DNA of 64,000 nucleotides from Methylotetracoccus oryzae (GTDB lineage: Bacteria; Pseudomonadota; Gammaproteobacteria; Methylococcales; Methylococcaceae), in NCBI RefSeq assembly GCF_006175985.1, contig NZ_SRSH01000018.1:1-64000 (forward strand). Reading direction: 5' to 3'. A program made the position numbers and the translations under genes. The notes under the pieces are model-generated. The model was not told the origin of the DNA. It saw nothing but the letters and a program-made list of their open reading frames with translations, and searched no databases. Below, one piece after another: positions 46,263 through 55,373 of the stretch; position 1 is the first letter of the stretch; each line of letters begins with the position of its first letter.

Positions 46263-46589
46263 CTAGATCGGCTCGTACCGCAACTGCCGGAACGCGCCAA
46301 CATCGGTGACCCAGGCGATACCGTCGCCCTTTTGTCCGGTATGGCAGGTTTCATGAATGATCCCCAGGATCTCGACGACCTTTTCCTCCGGCGCGATGAT
46401 CTCGATGCGGACTTTCGGTGAGAACTCGGTCAGTTCCGACCAGACGTCATCGTGCGACTCGGGACCGTCGTGGTAGCTGCAGCCCTCGGCGTGCACGACT
46501 GTCATGCCGGGGAAACCGTTCATCCTGCGGAAAGCGGAGCGAAGTCGGCTGAGGCGCTGCGGCTGTATGACGGCTTTTATTTCTCTCAT
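46263..46589 (-). CDS. PII-like protein next to RND pump
   Basis: This 108-residue protein has the GlnB/PII ferredoxin-like fold pattern: IKAVIQPQRLSRLRSAFRRM at the N-terminus, a shortened T-loop region with GCSYHDGPESHD, and KVRIEIIAPEEKVVEILGII followed by GDGIAWVTDVGAFRQLR, equivalent to the B- and C-loop of PII. The uridylylation tyrosine context of GlnB is absent. A PII-like group encoded beside CusA/CzcA pumps is known (often called PII-NG), and the position here, nine bases downstream of the pump gene, fits. It may sense metal or nucleotide state and act on the pump. Confidence 0.78.
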   Translation of the reverse strand: MREIKAVIQPQRLSRLRSAFRRMNGFPGMTVVHAEGCSYHDGPESHDDVWSELTEFSPKVRIEIIAPEEKVVEILGIIHETCHTGQKGDGIAWVTDVGAFRQLRYEPI

Positions 46590-46598
46590 GGCGGGCTC

Positions 46599-49500
46599 CT
46601 AGGCTTCGATAGGACGGTCTTCGAACCAACGGTACAGGGTCGGCAACACGACGAGCGTCAGCAAGGTCGAGGTGATCAAACCACCGATCACGACGATCGC
46701 GAGCGGTCGCTGAACCTCTGACCCAGGCCCCGTCGCGAACAGGAAGGGCATCAAGCCCAGCATCGCGACCGTGGCCGTCATCATCACCGGACGGAAACGC
46801 TGCTGGCAACCCTCGATTAGCGCAGGGCGTTGCTGCATGCCCCCGTCTCGCAAGCTGCGGATATACGAGATCAGCACGACACCGTTCAGGACCGCGATAC
46901 CCCACAAGGTAATGAACCCGACCGAGGCGGGCACCGAGAGATACTCCCCGGTGACGAACAGCGAAAAAATGCCGCCGATAGACGCGAACGGCAAGACCAG
47001 AATGATCAGGCTCGCGAAGCGCAGCGAATTGAACAGCAGGAAGAGCAGAAAAAAAATGGCGGCGATCGTCAGCGGAATGATCACCATCAGGCGCTTCATC
47101 GCTCGTTCCAGATTCTCGAACTGGCCACCCCATTTCAGGAAATACCCTTCGGGCAAGTCGACGCGGTCCGCGATCGCCTGCTGCAATTCGGCCACGAAGC
47201 CCCCCAGATCGCGCCCGCGAACATTGGCCCCGATGACAATTCGTCGCCTTGCCATTTCCCGGCTGATCTGCGCCGGTCCGTCGACCAGCCGGATGCTTGC
47301 CAGGTCACGCAGGGGCACGCGGGCCCCTTTCGGCGAATCGAGCAGAATGGCACCGATCGCCTTCGGATCGGCCCGAAAGGCGGGCGGGAAGCGCACGACG
47401 GCATTGAAACGTCGCTCGCCCTCATAGATCTCCGTGCTGACCCGCCCCGCGACGGCCGTCTCCAAGACATCGTTGATGTCGGCCACGTTGATCCCGTAGC
47501 GCGCGATCGTGCGCCGGTCGATATCCACCACCAGATACTGCTGACCGCTAAGCCGCTCGACGCGGATGTCGGCCGAACCCGGAACCGAATTGACCACTTT
47601 GACGATCTCATCTGCGGTTGCCTTGAGATCCTCCAGTTCGTCGCCGAACAGCTTGATGGCAATGTCCGAGCGCACCCCGGTCAACATTTCGTCGACCCGA
47701 TCGGAAATCGGCTGCGCCATGACGATCTGCACGCCGGGAATGACGCGAAGCTTCTCGCGCAACGCGTCCATGATGCGGTCCTGGTCCCAGCCCGGCGGCA
47801 GCCTGTCGCGGTCCGCAATCGTGACGATGGGGGTGGACTCGTTCTCCGGCTGGGAGTCCGTGGGGTTTTCGCTGCGCCCCAGCTGCGACACGGCCATCTC
47901 GACGCCCGGCACTTCCATGACCAGGCGCATGGCTTCGGTCTCCATGGCGACCGATTCGTCCAGCGAGATGCTCGGTACGCGATTGATGCCGGTCACGATC
48001 GAGCCTTCCTTCATCTCCGGAATGAACGAGGTCCCGAGGAACGGAAACAGCGACACGCTGCCGACGAGCAGCAGCACAGCGAAAGCAACCACGGTCCGGG
48101 GCCGCTCCAGCGCAAAGTGAAGCAACCTCAGGTAGGGCCGCTTCATCAGGGCGATGATCCAGGTATCGTGCTCGGCCCCTCCGCGCAGCAGATAGGAACA
48201 CAACACGGGCGACAGCGTCAGCGAAATGATCAGTGACGCGAACAAGGCAATCGCGATGGTGTACGCCAGGGGCGCAAACATCTTGCCTTCGAGTCCGCTC
48301 AAGGTCATCAGCGGCAGAAACACCAGGCAGATAATACCGATGCCGAACAGCACCGGGCTGCCGACTTCCGCCGCCGCGCGCAGCACAATGACGCTGCGCG
48401 CCTCGCCACTACCCTTCGCCTCACCGAGATGGCGAAAGGCGTTCTCGACGACGACCACCGATCCATCCACCATGATGCCGATGGCAATCGCCAGCCCCCC
48501 CAGCGACATCAGATTCGCCGAGAGCCCGTAGCGGTTCATTACCATGAAGGTCACCAGCGGCGCGACGATCAGGGTGGCGACGACGATCAGGCTCGAGCGG
48601 ATATCGCCCAGGTAGAGAAAGAGCACAATCACTACCAGCACGATCCCTTCGGTCAGGACTTTCGTGACCGTGTGGATGGCCGCATCCACCAGGACCGTGC
48701 GATCGTAGTACGGAACGATCTGCAAGCCGCCGGGGAGCATGCCTTGCTCATTGATCTCGCGGACCCGCTGCTTGACCTCGGTGACGATCCGCTTGGCATT
48801 GCCGCCGCGGATCATCATGACGATGCCGCCGACGGATTCGGTTCGACCGTTCTTGATCACCGCGCCGTAGCGGACCGCCGACCCGATGCTGACCCTTGCC
48901 ACGTTGTGCACGAAGACCGGCGTTCCACCGGCCTCCTTGAGCACGATGTCCTCGATGTCCTGGACGCCCTCGATCAGCCCGAGGCCGCGAATCAGATATT
49001 GCTGGGCGAAGTAGGGTAATTTCCCGCCTCCCGCATTCGCGTTGTTCAGCGTCAGCGCGCTGTAGACGTCCTTGACCGTGAGTCCGTAGTGGTGGAGCCG
49101 GTCGGGGTTCACCTCGACCTGGTACTGCCGCTCGTAGCCGCCGATGGAGTTGATTTCGGCCACTCCGGGAATCCCTCGCAACAGGGGCCGGACGACCCAG
49201 TCCTGGATCGTCCGGCGCTCCATCAAGACCTCCTCGGTCAGTGCGCGGTCCCCGTCATGCGGACTGTCCAGCGTGTATTGATACACCTCGCCGAGACCCG
49301 TCGAGACCGGACCGAGCACCGGCGCCACACCCGGCGGCAGCCGCTCCGCCACCTCGATCAACCGTTCCAGGACCAACTGGCGCGCGAAATACACGTCGGT
49401 GTCATCCGTGAACACCAGCGTAATCTGCGACAGTGCATTCCGGTTCGCCGAGCGCATATCGGTCAGACCCGGCAGGCCAGTCATCGCAATTTCGAGCGGA

Positions 49501-49700
49501 ACCGTGACGAACCGTTCGACCTCTTCCGGTGAACGCCCGGGCGCCTTTGCAGCAATCATGACCTGCACATTGGTGACATCCGGGAAGGCATCGACCGACA
49601 GATCATCGATCGCGGCGATACCGAAGCCGACCAGACACAGCGCCAGAACCACCACCACCAAGCGCTGTTGCAACGCAGAACGAATGAGCTTTTCGAGCAT
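46599..49700 (-). CDS. CusA/CzcA-type RND efflux pump
   Basis: This 1033-residue inner-membrane protein of the heavy-metal efflux RND class has about 12 helices, two large periplasmic loops and typical segments: SVDAFPDVTNVQVMI near 35-48, GLPGLTDMRSANRNALSQI, MSLGGLAIAIGIMVDGSVVVVENAF near 390-415, and FLGTSFIPEMKEGSI. The ATG at 49700 has a strong AAGGAGG site; longer frames lack the family N-terminus. Unusually, no periplasmic adaptor (CusB/CzcB) or outer-membrane channel gene is beside it; its only partner is the PII-like gene. The divergent two-component genes at 49.9-51.9 kb are candidate regulators. The metal, if any, cannot be read. Confidence 0.92.
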   Translation of the reverse strand: MLEKLIRSALQQRLVVVVLALCLVGFGIAAIDDLSVDAFPDVTNVQVMIAAKAPGRSPEEVERFVTVPLEIAMTGLPGLTDMRSANRNALSQITLVFTDDTDVYFARQLVLERLIEVAERLPPGVAPVLGPVSTGLGEVYQYTLDSPHDGDRALTEEVLMERRTIQDWVVRPLLRGIPGVAEINSIGGYERQYQVEVNPDRLHHYGLTVKDVYSALTLNNANAGGGKLPYFAQQYLIRGLGLIEGVQDIEDIVLKEAGGTPVFVHNVARVSIGSAVRYGAVIKNGRTESVGGIVMMIRGGNAKRIVTEVKQRVREINEQGMLPGGLQIVPYYDRTVLVDAAIHTVTKVLTEGIVLVVIVLFLYLGDIRSSLIVVATLIVAPLVTFMVMNRYGLSANLMSLGGLAIAIGIMVDGSVVVVENAFRHLGEAKGSGEARSVIVLRAAAEVGSPVLFGIGIICLVFLPLMTLSGLEGKMFAPLAYTIAIALFASLIISLTLSPVLCSYLLRGGAEHDTWIIALMKRPYLRLLHFALERPRTVVAFAVLLLVGSVSLFPFLGTSFIPEMKEGSIVTGINRVPSISLDESVAMETEAMRLVMEVPGVEMAVSQLGRSENPTDSQPENESTPIVTIADRDRLPPGWDQDRIMDALREKLRVIPGVQIVMAQPISDRVDEMLTGVRSDIAIKLFGDELEDLKATADEIVKVVNSVPGSADIRVERLSGQQYLVVDIDRRTIARYGINVADINDVLETAVAGRVSTEIYEGERRFNAVVRFPPAFRADPKAIGAILLDSPKGARVPLRDLASIRLVDGPAQISREMARRRIVIGANVRGRDLGGFVAELQQAIADRVDLPEGYFLKWGGQFENLERAMKRLMVIIPLTIAAIFFLLFLLFNSLRFASLIILVLPFASIGGIFSLFVTGEYLSVPASVGFITLWGIAVLNGVVLISYIRSLRDGGMQQRPALIEGCQQRFRPVMMTATVAMLGLMPFLFATGPGSEVQRPLAIVVIGGLITSTLLTLVVLPTLYRWFEDRPIEA

Positions 49701-49896
49701 TCCGGGGGTAGCCTCCTTGGCGGCAGGTGATAGCGAGCGCGGCACGGGCGGGCGAGAAGCTGGGTTGCGGTGACACTTTCTGGTCACGCAGAATGGAGCG
49801 AAGCCAAAACGGTCTGTCGCCCCCGTCCAAGGCGCCGAGCCTGGTTTGGATTCTAAACCCCGAAACTTACACAGAGCTTTCAAGTGCCAGCGCGGA

Positions 49897-50571
49897 ATGA
49901 ACGTCCTGCTCGTAGAGGATGATGTTGCCCTTGCCGACGGCCTGAGCCACGCGCTGGCCCAGGCGGGCCTGCGCGTTACCACGGCAGGTAGTGCCAGCGC
50001 CGCAGACAGGCTGCTGTTGAACCACCAATACGATCTGGTACTTCTCGACCTCGGACTGCCGGACCGAGACGGATCCTGCGTGCTGGAACGCTTGCGCGCC
50101 CGCCGCGACTCAACCCCGGTGCTGATCCTGACGGCGCGCGATGCGATCGAAGACCGTGTGCGGGGATTGCAGCGGGGCGCAGACGACTACATCGTCAAGC
50201 CCTTCGACCTGCGCGAGTTGGAAGCGCGGATCCACGCGCTGATCCGCAGGCGGCGCGGCGCGTTCGGCACGCTGTTGCAGGCCGGACGCCTAAGCGTCGA
50301 CACCGCCGCGAGTCAGGCCATGGTCGACGGCGAACCGTTGCTGCTATCGGCGCGGGAATACGGGGTACTCGAGGCCTTGATGGTGCAGACTGGGCGTGTC
50401 GTCAGCAAGGACCGGATCGCGCAGCGGCTCTCCGTCAGCGGGGAGGAACTCGCCGATAACGCGATCGAAGTCTATGTCCACCGCCTGCGCAAGCGCATCG
50501 AGTCGGCCGGCGTGCGGATCCGCACCGTTCGCGGGTTGGGGTATCTGCTGGAACGCGAGAGCGATGCGTAG
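49897..50571 (+). CDS. OmpR-family response regulator (TctD/QseB-like)
   Basis: This 224-residue protein has a receiver domain with LLVEDDVALADGL, the acceptor Asp near 51 in LVLLDLGLPDRDG and Lys near 101 in YIVKPFDLREL, and a winged-helix DNA-binding domain (LLLSAREYGVLEALM, VRTVRGLGYLLE). The ATG at 49897 starts directly at the receiver fold. It overlaps the kinase gene by eight bases and is divergent from the RND pump across 196 bases, so that intergenic stretch probably contains its binding sites. Confidence 0.9.
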   Translation: MNVLLVEDDVALADGLSHALAQAGLRVTTAGSASAADRLLLNHQYDLVLLDLGLPDRDGSCVLERLRARRDSTPVLILTARDAIEDRVRGLQRGADDYIVKPFDLRELEARIHALIRRRRGAFGTLLQAGRLSVDTAASQAMVDGEPLLLSAREYGVLEALMVQTGRVVSKDRIAQRLSVSGEELADNAIEVYVHRLRKRIESAGVRIRTVRGLGYLLERESDA

Positions 50572-51937
50572 CCCGACCAGTCTGCGTACCCAACTGCTGA
50601 CTCGCCTGGCGCTCCCAATGGCGGTATTCGTGGTACTCGACGCCGGTGTGTCCTACTTCGTGGCACTGCACTACGCCAATGTCGCTTATGACCGCTGGCT
50701 ATTGGACTCCGCGCGCTCGCTGGCACAGGAAGTCAAGGCACAAAAGGGCCGTGTCGTCTTCGAACTGCCACCGACCGCGCTGGAGGTCTTCCAATGGGAC
50801 GAGGTGGACAAGACGTTCTTCAAGATTGAATCCTCACATCTTGGCTTCATGGCCGGCGACCGCGATATCCCCGCGCCGCCCGACATGGCGGCGGTTCGTG
50901 TGCAGCCCATGTATTTCGACAGCGCGATGCGCGGCCTCAAGGTCCGCGTCGTATCAATGGCGATAGCGCCGAAGAACAGTCCGGAAGAAGTCATAGTCCA
51001 GGTCGCAGAGACGGTGAACAAGCGCCGGGGCATGACGGCAGAGATCCTCGCCGCCGTTCTCGTGCCGCAACTCCTGCTCGTGCTGATCGGCGGGCTTCAC
51101 GTGTCCGCGGGGATCAATCGAGGCCTGCGTCCCCTGCACGCTCTTACGCGAGAGATCGCCCAGCGGTCTCCGCGAGACCTCGCCCCGATTCCGGATACCC
51201 GTGTTCCGCTTGAAGTGCGGTCACTGACGCATACGATCAATGGCCTGCTGAACCGGCTGTCAACGGCGATGGCAACCCAACAGCGCTTCATCGCAAATGC
51301 CGCTCATCAATTCCGCACCCCCGTCGCAGCACTGAAGGTACAGGTCGAACGAACGCTCAGGGAAGCCGATCTCGACCTGCAGCGCACTGCCATGGAGCAG
51401 ATCAAATCGAGCGCCGAACGGATCTCCCGCCTCACAAGCCAACTGCTGGCACTGGCCCGCTCCGAGGCGATCCTGGACGCCCCGTCCTCCTTTCAGCCCG
51501 TCGACCTGACCGAGTTGGCAACGGAGGTCTGTCTGGACTGGGCTCCGAAGGCCCTGCGATCTGGTGTCGAACTGGGATTCGATGCGGGAGCAGTGCCGCT
51601 TTGCGTTACGGGCGATGCGCACCTGCTGCGGGAACTGCTGCATAACCTGTTGGAGAACGCGCTGCTTTATGGCGCGGAGGGCGGGCAGATCGAGGTCCGA
51701 CTTGCTGCGCGGCCGAACCCGGAACTGACGGTCGAGAACGACGGACGTCCCGTGCCCAGAAGCGAGCGCGAACGCGTATTTGAACGCTTTTATCGGGTAC
51801 CCGGCACACCGGGCGAAGGTTGCGGCCTGGGGCTTGCCATCGTGAAGGAGATCGCGGATTTACACCAGGCGCACGTCGGAATCGTGCGGCGAAACCGAGC
51901 TGGCGGCACACGGGTCCGGGTGCGTTTCAAGACCTGA
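50564..51937 (+). CDS. Sensor histidine kinase (TctE-like)
   Basis: This 457-residue inner-membrane kinase has an N-terminal helix (about 12-30), a periplasmic 2CSK_N-type sensor region (AYDRWLLDSARSLAQEV, FELPPTALEVFQWDE, FMAGDRDIPAPP), a second helix (about 165-185), HAMP-like sequence and a transmitter. The phospho-acceptor is the His in NAAHQFRTPVAALK (about 250). N and G boxes are LLHNLLENALLYGAEGG and GCGLGLAIVKEIADLH. The kinase type is shared with tricarboxylate and metal-responsive systems, so the ligand is open. Confidence 0.9.
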   Translation: MRSPTSLRTQLLTRLALPMAVFVVLDAGVSYFVALHYANVAYDRWLLDSARSLAQEVKAQKGRVVFELPPTALEVFQWDEVDKTFFKIESSHLGFMAGDRDIPAPPDMAAVRVQPMYFDSAMRGLKVRVVSMAIAPKNSPEEVIVQVAETVNKRRGMTAEILAAVLVPQLLLVLIGGLHVSAGINRGLRPLHALTREIAQRSPRDLAPIPDTRVPLEVRSLTHTINGLLNRLSTAMATQQRFIANAAHQFRTPVAALKVQVERTLREADLDLQRTAMEQIKSSAERISRLTSQLLALARSEAILDAPSSFQPVDLTELATEVCLDWAPKALRSGVELGFDAGAVPLCVTGDAHLLRELLHNLLENALLYGAEGGQIEVRLAARPNPELTVENDGRPVPRSERERVFERFYRVPGTPGEGCGLGLAIVKEIADLHQAHVGIVRRNRAGGTRVRVRFKT

Positions 51938-52120
51938 GTAACAGTCGACCCTGCTGCAGTCTGGACGGGCTTCACCCTGCCCGCGATTCCGCCCCAAGCA
52001 TCCGGGGACGCAAAACGCATCCCCCTTTCGAGCCATGCGCGTGTCGCGGATGTGTCGGCGAGGACCTGGGTACAGCGCGTTCGGTCCCCCATGGCCCCCG
52101 CGCAATAATCTGAAGAGCAT

Positions 52121-52156
52121 AAAAAACCCCCGGGGGGCTTGCGCCCACCGGGGGTT
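52121..52156 (-). terminator. Intrinsic terminator of pmoCAB
   Basis: On the minus strand a perfect nine-base stem AACCCCCGG...CCGGGGGTT, extended by inner G-C pairs, is followed by a run of six T. It begins 39 bases after the pmoB stop and fits a rho-independent terminator. Confidence 0.85.
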
Positions 52157-52195
52157 CAGGTCACCCCGCCCGTCGCCGGGCAGTGTGCGCCGTTC

Positions 52196-53440
52196 TTACA
52201 TGAACGACGGGATCAACGGTGCGTCGATCTGCACCATCTCACGGTTGCCAGCTGCGTCAAAGAAGAACAGCAGACCCGCGAAACGGCTGTCCGGATCGTA
52301 GATGATGTCGGACAGACGATACACTTCCCACGCCGCGTCGGAAGCTTGCACTTCCACCGTGCGCGTCTCACCCGGTGCGATCGCGCTGTTGTCGCTCACG
52401 CTCAGGCCGTCTTCCGCCAACAAGTCTTCCGGATACCCGGTCTTGTCGGTCAGCACGTCGCTGTCCAGGAACCGCACCGAAGCGGTGTAGAACTCACCCA
52501 GACGCACAGCGGAGCTGCCGTTGTTGGTGATCGTCAGCTTCATGCGCATCGCACGACCCGGCACGCGGTAGGAAGCGTCTTCCACCTTCACCGCCACCGT
52601 CGCCTTGTGGTCTTCGATCGGCTTGATGCCACGCATCGTACCAGCCTGCAGCGGGATGGTGATCGGGTACTTGCTGTTGGCGCTCGACATCGCGAAGATG
52701 ACGATCAGGATCGTCGCCGCCGTGAAGCCCATCGCCACCTTGCGGTCACCCGACGAGATCAGCTCGTCCGCACGACCCGCATCCGTCATCAACAAACGCG
52801 GCATGAAGATCGGACGACGGCACCAGTACAACATCCACGCTGCACCAATGGCATACCAGAAGAAATGCCAGAAGTAGATGTTGCTCAGGTTGTAGTCTTC
52901 CAGATCGATCGTCTGGCCGGTCAACGTGGTGATCGGGTTCTTGAAATCACCCATCGAACCTTCGATCGTGATCCACTTACCCGGTCCGATGATCGGACCA
53001 CCGCCCTGTACGTTCATCATCGTGTGAACGTGCCAGTCGCCAGGACGACGGGCCTTCAACACCACTTTGAACTCGTACGTCTTGCCGATTTCCAAACGCA
53101 CGGAACGCGGCACCAGCTGTCCACCGATGTACGATTCCTTACGAATGAAGACCGGGCCCGGAATACCAATGTTCAGGAACGATACGTCCGGCTCGGCGAC
53201 CGATTCCGGCCAACCTTCGAACACGTGGAACTTGCCTTTGATTTCCACGAAATCGTTGACGTTCACTTTCTCTTTCGACCAGGTCAGGTCGAACCAGTGA
53301 ATCGTCCGCATACGCATGAAGGCCGCCTGCGACTTCTCACCATGAGCCGACGCCGTCGGCGCGTACAGGCTCGTCGCCGCAACACCGGCCAACAGGCCGA
53401 GTACCGACCACTTGGCAATCCGGTCTTTTATTTTTTTCAT
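52196..53440 (-). CDS. pmoB: Particulate methane monooxygenase subunit B
   Basis: This 414-residue protein is the largely periplasmic copper-binding subunit of membrane methane monooxygenase. A signal peptide (1-32) ends in ASA, leaving His33 as the mature N-terminus; His33 and the pair His137/His139 in DWHVHTMMN are the CuB ligands known from M. capsulatus, and the numbering matches exactly. Two cupredoxin-like domains flank two membrane helices (about 185-210 and 235-255). The C-terminus RLSDIIYDPDSRFAGLLFFFD is highly conserved. The ATG at 53440 follows a GAGGAGG site. It is the last gene of the operon before the terminator. Confidence 0.98.
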   Translation of the reverse strand: MKKIKDRIAKWSVLGLLAGVAATSLYAPTASAHGEKSQAAFMRMRTIHWFDLTWSKEKVNVNDFVEIKGKFHVFEGWPESVAEPDVSFLNIGIPGPVFIRKESYIGGQLVPRSVRLEIGKTYEFKVVLKARRPGDWHVHTMMNVQGGGPIIGPGKWITIEGSMGDFKNPITTLTGQTIDLEDYNLSNIYFWHFFWYAIGAAWMLYWCRRPIFMPRLLMTDAGRADELISSGDRKVAMGFTAATILIVIFAMSSANSKYPITIPLQAGTMRGIKPIEDHKATVAVKVEDASYRVPGRAMRMKLTITNNGSSAVRLGEFYTASVRFLDSDVLTDKTGYPEDLLAEDGLSVSDNSAIAPGETRTVEVQASDAAWEVYRLSDIIYDPDSRFAGLLFFFDAAGNREMVQIDAPLIPSFM

Positions 53441-53544
53441 GAGTCCTCCTCTTTCGAGTCTTTGCATGATGGGTGTGTCCCGGGCTTCCGTTTTCTCAGA
53501 ACCCGTGGACTAGCGCTCTGTCTCAGCTACTCTCAACAAACCGA

Positions 53545-54288
53545 TTAGGTCTGCTTCAGGAACCGCTCGGTCGCGAACCAGCGACCCACAAAGTGCCACA
53601 TGAAGTAGATCAGGATCGACATGAACGCAGAGAAGAAAGCCGACACCGGCGCCACGTCCTTACCGAACGTACGCAGCGTGCCCTTCTCCACCATACGGAT
53701 GTATTCCGGCGTACCGGTACGGACGTAGTTGTAACCCTGAATGTCCGCAATCGACATCAGCATGCCGCTGTATTCCACCGGCACGTGAATCGGTGCAATG
53801 ATCGGCCAGTTGCACGGATAGAAAATCAGGCCCGAGCCCATCGCGCCCACGATCGCCGTGAACAGGTAGCAGACGCTCATCATCAGCATCGTGTCGAGCA
53901 GGATCGCGCCCGGGGTCAGAATCGCCGGGAAGACGAAGTTGACCGGGAAGTAGGTCCAGCCCCAGAAGTTGAAGTAGCGGTTGATCCACTCACCCAGCAA
54001 CAGGCCCAGCACGCACACCGTCGCGCCCCACGGTTGACGATACCGCTCCCACAGGTACGACTGTACCGCCGCCGGGAACGTGATCAACACGATCGGGGTC
54101 ACCGTGACCCACAGTCGACGATCTTTCCAATCCGACCAGAAGTCCCAGTCGCCCATCGTCAACATCGCGTGAATGTGGTAGGAACCCACGATCACGAAAA
54201 AGACGACAAACAACGCCATCAAGTCGACCGTACGCGAAACCTTGACGGCCTCGGCGTGAGAATGAACTGCACCACTCGCAGCGCTCAT
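53545..54288 (-). CDS. pmoA: Particulate methane monooxygenase subunit A
   Basis: This 247-residue membrane protein has about seven helices, the same length as M. capsulatus PmoA. Diagnostic segments are GDWDFWSDWKDRRLWVTVTP, LLLGEWINRYFNFWGWTYFP, VEYSGMLMSIADIQGYNYV, and TGTPEYIRMVEKGTLRTFGK. These agree with methane-type PmoA rather than bacterial AmoA. Small differences from the Methylococcus protein I remember include SVCYLF and FYPCNWP, where a Cys replaces the usual Gly/Ala before NWP. It lies 104 bases before pmoB and 141 after pmoC, spacing typical of pmo operons. Confidence 0.98.
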   Translation of the reverse strand: MSAASGAVHSHAEAVKVSRTVDLMALFVVFFVIVGSYHIHAMLTMGDWDFWSDWKDRRLWVTVTPIVLITFPAAVQSYLWERYRQPWGATVCVLGLLLGEWINRYFNFWGWTYFPVNFVFPAILTPGAILLDTMLMMSVCYLFTAIVGAMGSGLIFYPCNWPIIAPIHVPVEYSGMLMSIADIQGYNYVRTGTPEYIRMVEKGTLRTFGKDVAPVSAFFSAFMSILIYFMWHFVGRWFATERFLKQT

Positions 54289-54381
54289 ACGTTACCTCCA
54301 AAGAGTGAACATTTTCTTTTCGTTCCCCCGGTGGCTCGACCTCCCAGGCCAGCCCACCGCTCCCGCTTCCCTGCGCTAGCC

Positions 54382-54416
54382 GGCGGCAGGTGGTCCGCTC
54401 GCGCGCACCACCCGCC
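54382..54416 (-). other. Hairpin in pmoC-pmoA intergenic region
   Basis: GGTGGT at 54389-54394 pairs with ACCACC at 54407-54412 around a 12-base loop. The stem can extend outward through a two-base bulge (GGCGG with CCGCC). No T-run follows, so it is more likely an RNA processing or stability element than a terminator. Confidence 0.45.
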
Positions 54417-54429
54417 CCGACCGCTCCAC

Positions 54430-55209
54430 TTATTTGGCGATCAAGCCCTGATCAACCGCTTCGCCGATATCACGACCATTCAGCTTGGTGAAGCTGTAGA
54501 AGGTCTGGGTCAACGTACCCATCACCGCCAGCGCCAACCAGCCGAAGATCACGAAGCCGTAGTGCAACGGCGCGACGAACAGCTCTTCCATGAACCAGAA
54601 GGTGTGACCCCACTCGTTCAGACCGACGTTCGGCAGAATCATGAACGGACCGACGACCAGAATCAGGTACGGCAGCGAAACACCTTCGCTGAAGTACGGC
54701 AGACGGGTCTTCGCGTACAGGAACGCCGCAAAACCGGTGATGATGTAGATCGGGTAGCTCAGGTAGAACTCGATGATGTGCGACGGCGTGAAGTCGGTGT
54801 CGCGCACGATCGTCTGATGCCACGTGCCGTCCTGCTCGGTGAAGTAGGAAGCACCCCAGTAGATCGCCCATGCGTAAGCAACCAGCCACACCAGGTGGGT
54901 GAAGTTGCGACGCAGCTCTTCGCGCGGCGCCAGTGCCGCCAAATTGCGGTCACGCGTCTTCCACAGGTAACCCCACAGGATCGACGCCGTGGTGATCTCC
55001 AACACGATCTCGGTGTACAGGAAGTTCATCCAGTACGTCTCGAACTCCGGTGCAAAAGAGTCCAGACCGGCCGACCAGCCGTAGACGCCTTCGTACCAGC
55101 GAACCCACATGTAAAACACCGTGTAAATAGCCAACGCAAACGTCAGCCACTTCATGTCCAACAACGGACGATCGCGCTCTGCGACGCCGCCAAGAGTTGT
55201 TGCTGCCAT
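54430..55209 (-). CDS. pmoC: Particulate methane monooxygenase subunit C
   Basis: This 259-residue membrane protein has about six helices. The metal ligands discussed for PmoC are present: Asp127, His131 and His144 (in DGTWH and FTPSH) and Asn198, His202 and His216 (in NEWGH and APLHYG), with the same spacing as Asp156/His160/His173 and Asn227/His231/His245 of M. capsulatus. The ATG at 55209 was chosen because GGAGG lies eight bases upstream and the following MAATTLGG fits the family; the longer frame has no site. It is first in the pmoCAB operon, with a sigma-70-type promoter about 135 bases upstream. Confidence 0.98.
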   Translation of the reverse strand: MAATTLGGVAERDRPLLDMKWLTFALAIYTVFYMWVRWYEGVYGWSAGLDSFAPEFETYWMNFLYTEIVLEITTASILWGYLWKTRDRNLAALAPREELRRNFTHLVWLVAYAWAIYWGASYFTEQDGTWHQTIVRDTDFTPSHIIEFYLSYPIYIITGFAAFLYAKTRLPYFSEGVSLPYLILVVGPFMILPNVGLNEWGHTFWFMEELFVAPLHYGFVIFGWLALAVMGTLTQTFYSFTKLNGRDIGEAVDQGLIAK

Positions 55210-55344
55210 TGATTTACCTCCAAATGGATGTTTCAAAGTCGCCCGGCTCGCACCAGGCCACCCTTACCTCAGCCTCCTGCTTCTTGTGTGCTCAGGTCCG
55301 GCTCGCGCCATTCCCAAGGCCCCCCGATCCTTCGGGTGGAGCGC

Positions 55345-55373
55345 AGTCTAGTCAGCACCCCCGTGGGTGTCAA
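55345..55373 (-). promoter_or_regulatory. Sigma-70 promoter of pmoCAB
   Basis: On the minus strand TTGACA (55373-55368) and TAGACT (55350-55345) are separated by exactly 17 bases. The -35 box is perfect consensus. It would give a leader of about 130 bases before pmoC. Known pmoC promoters are of this type. Confidence 0.75.
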
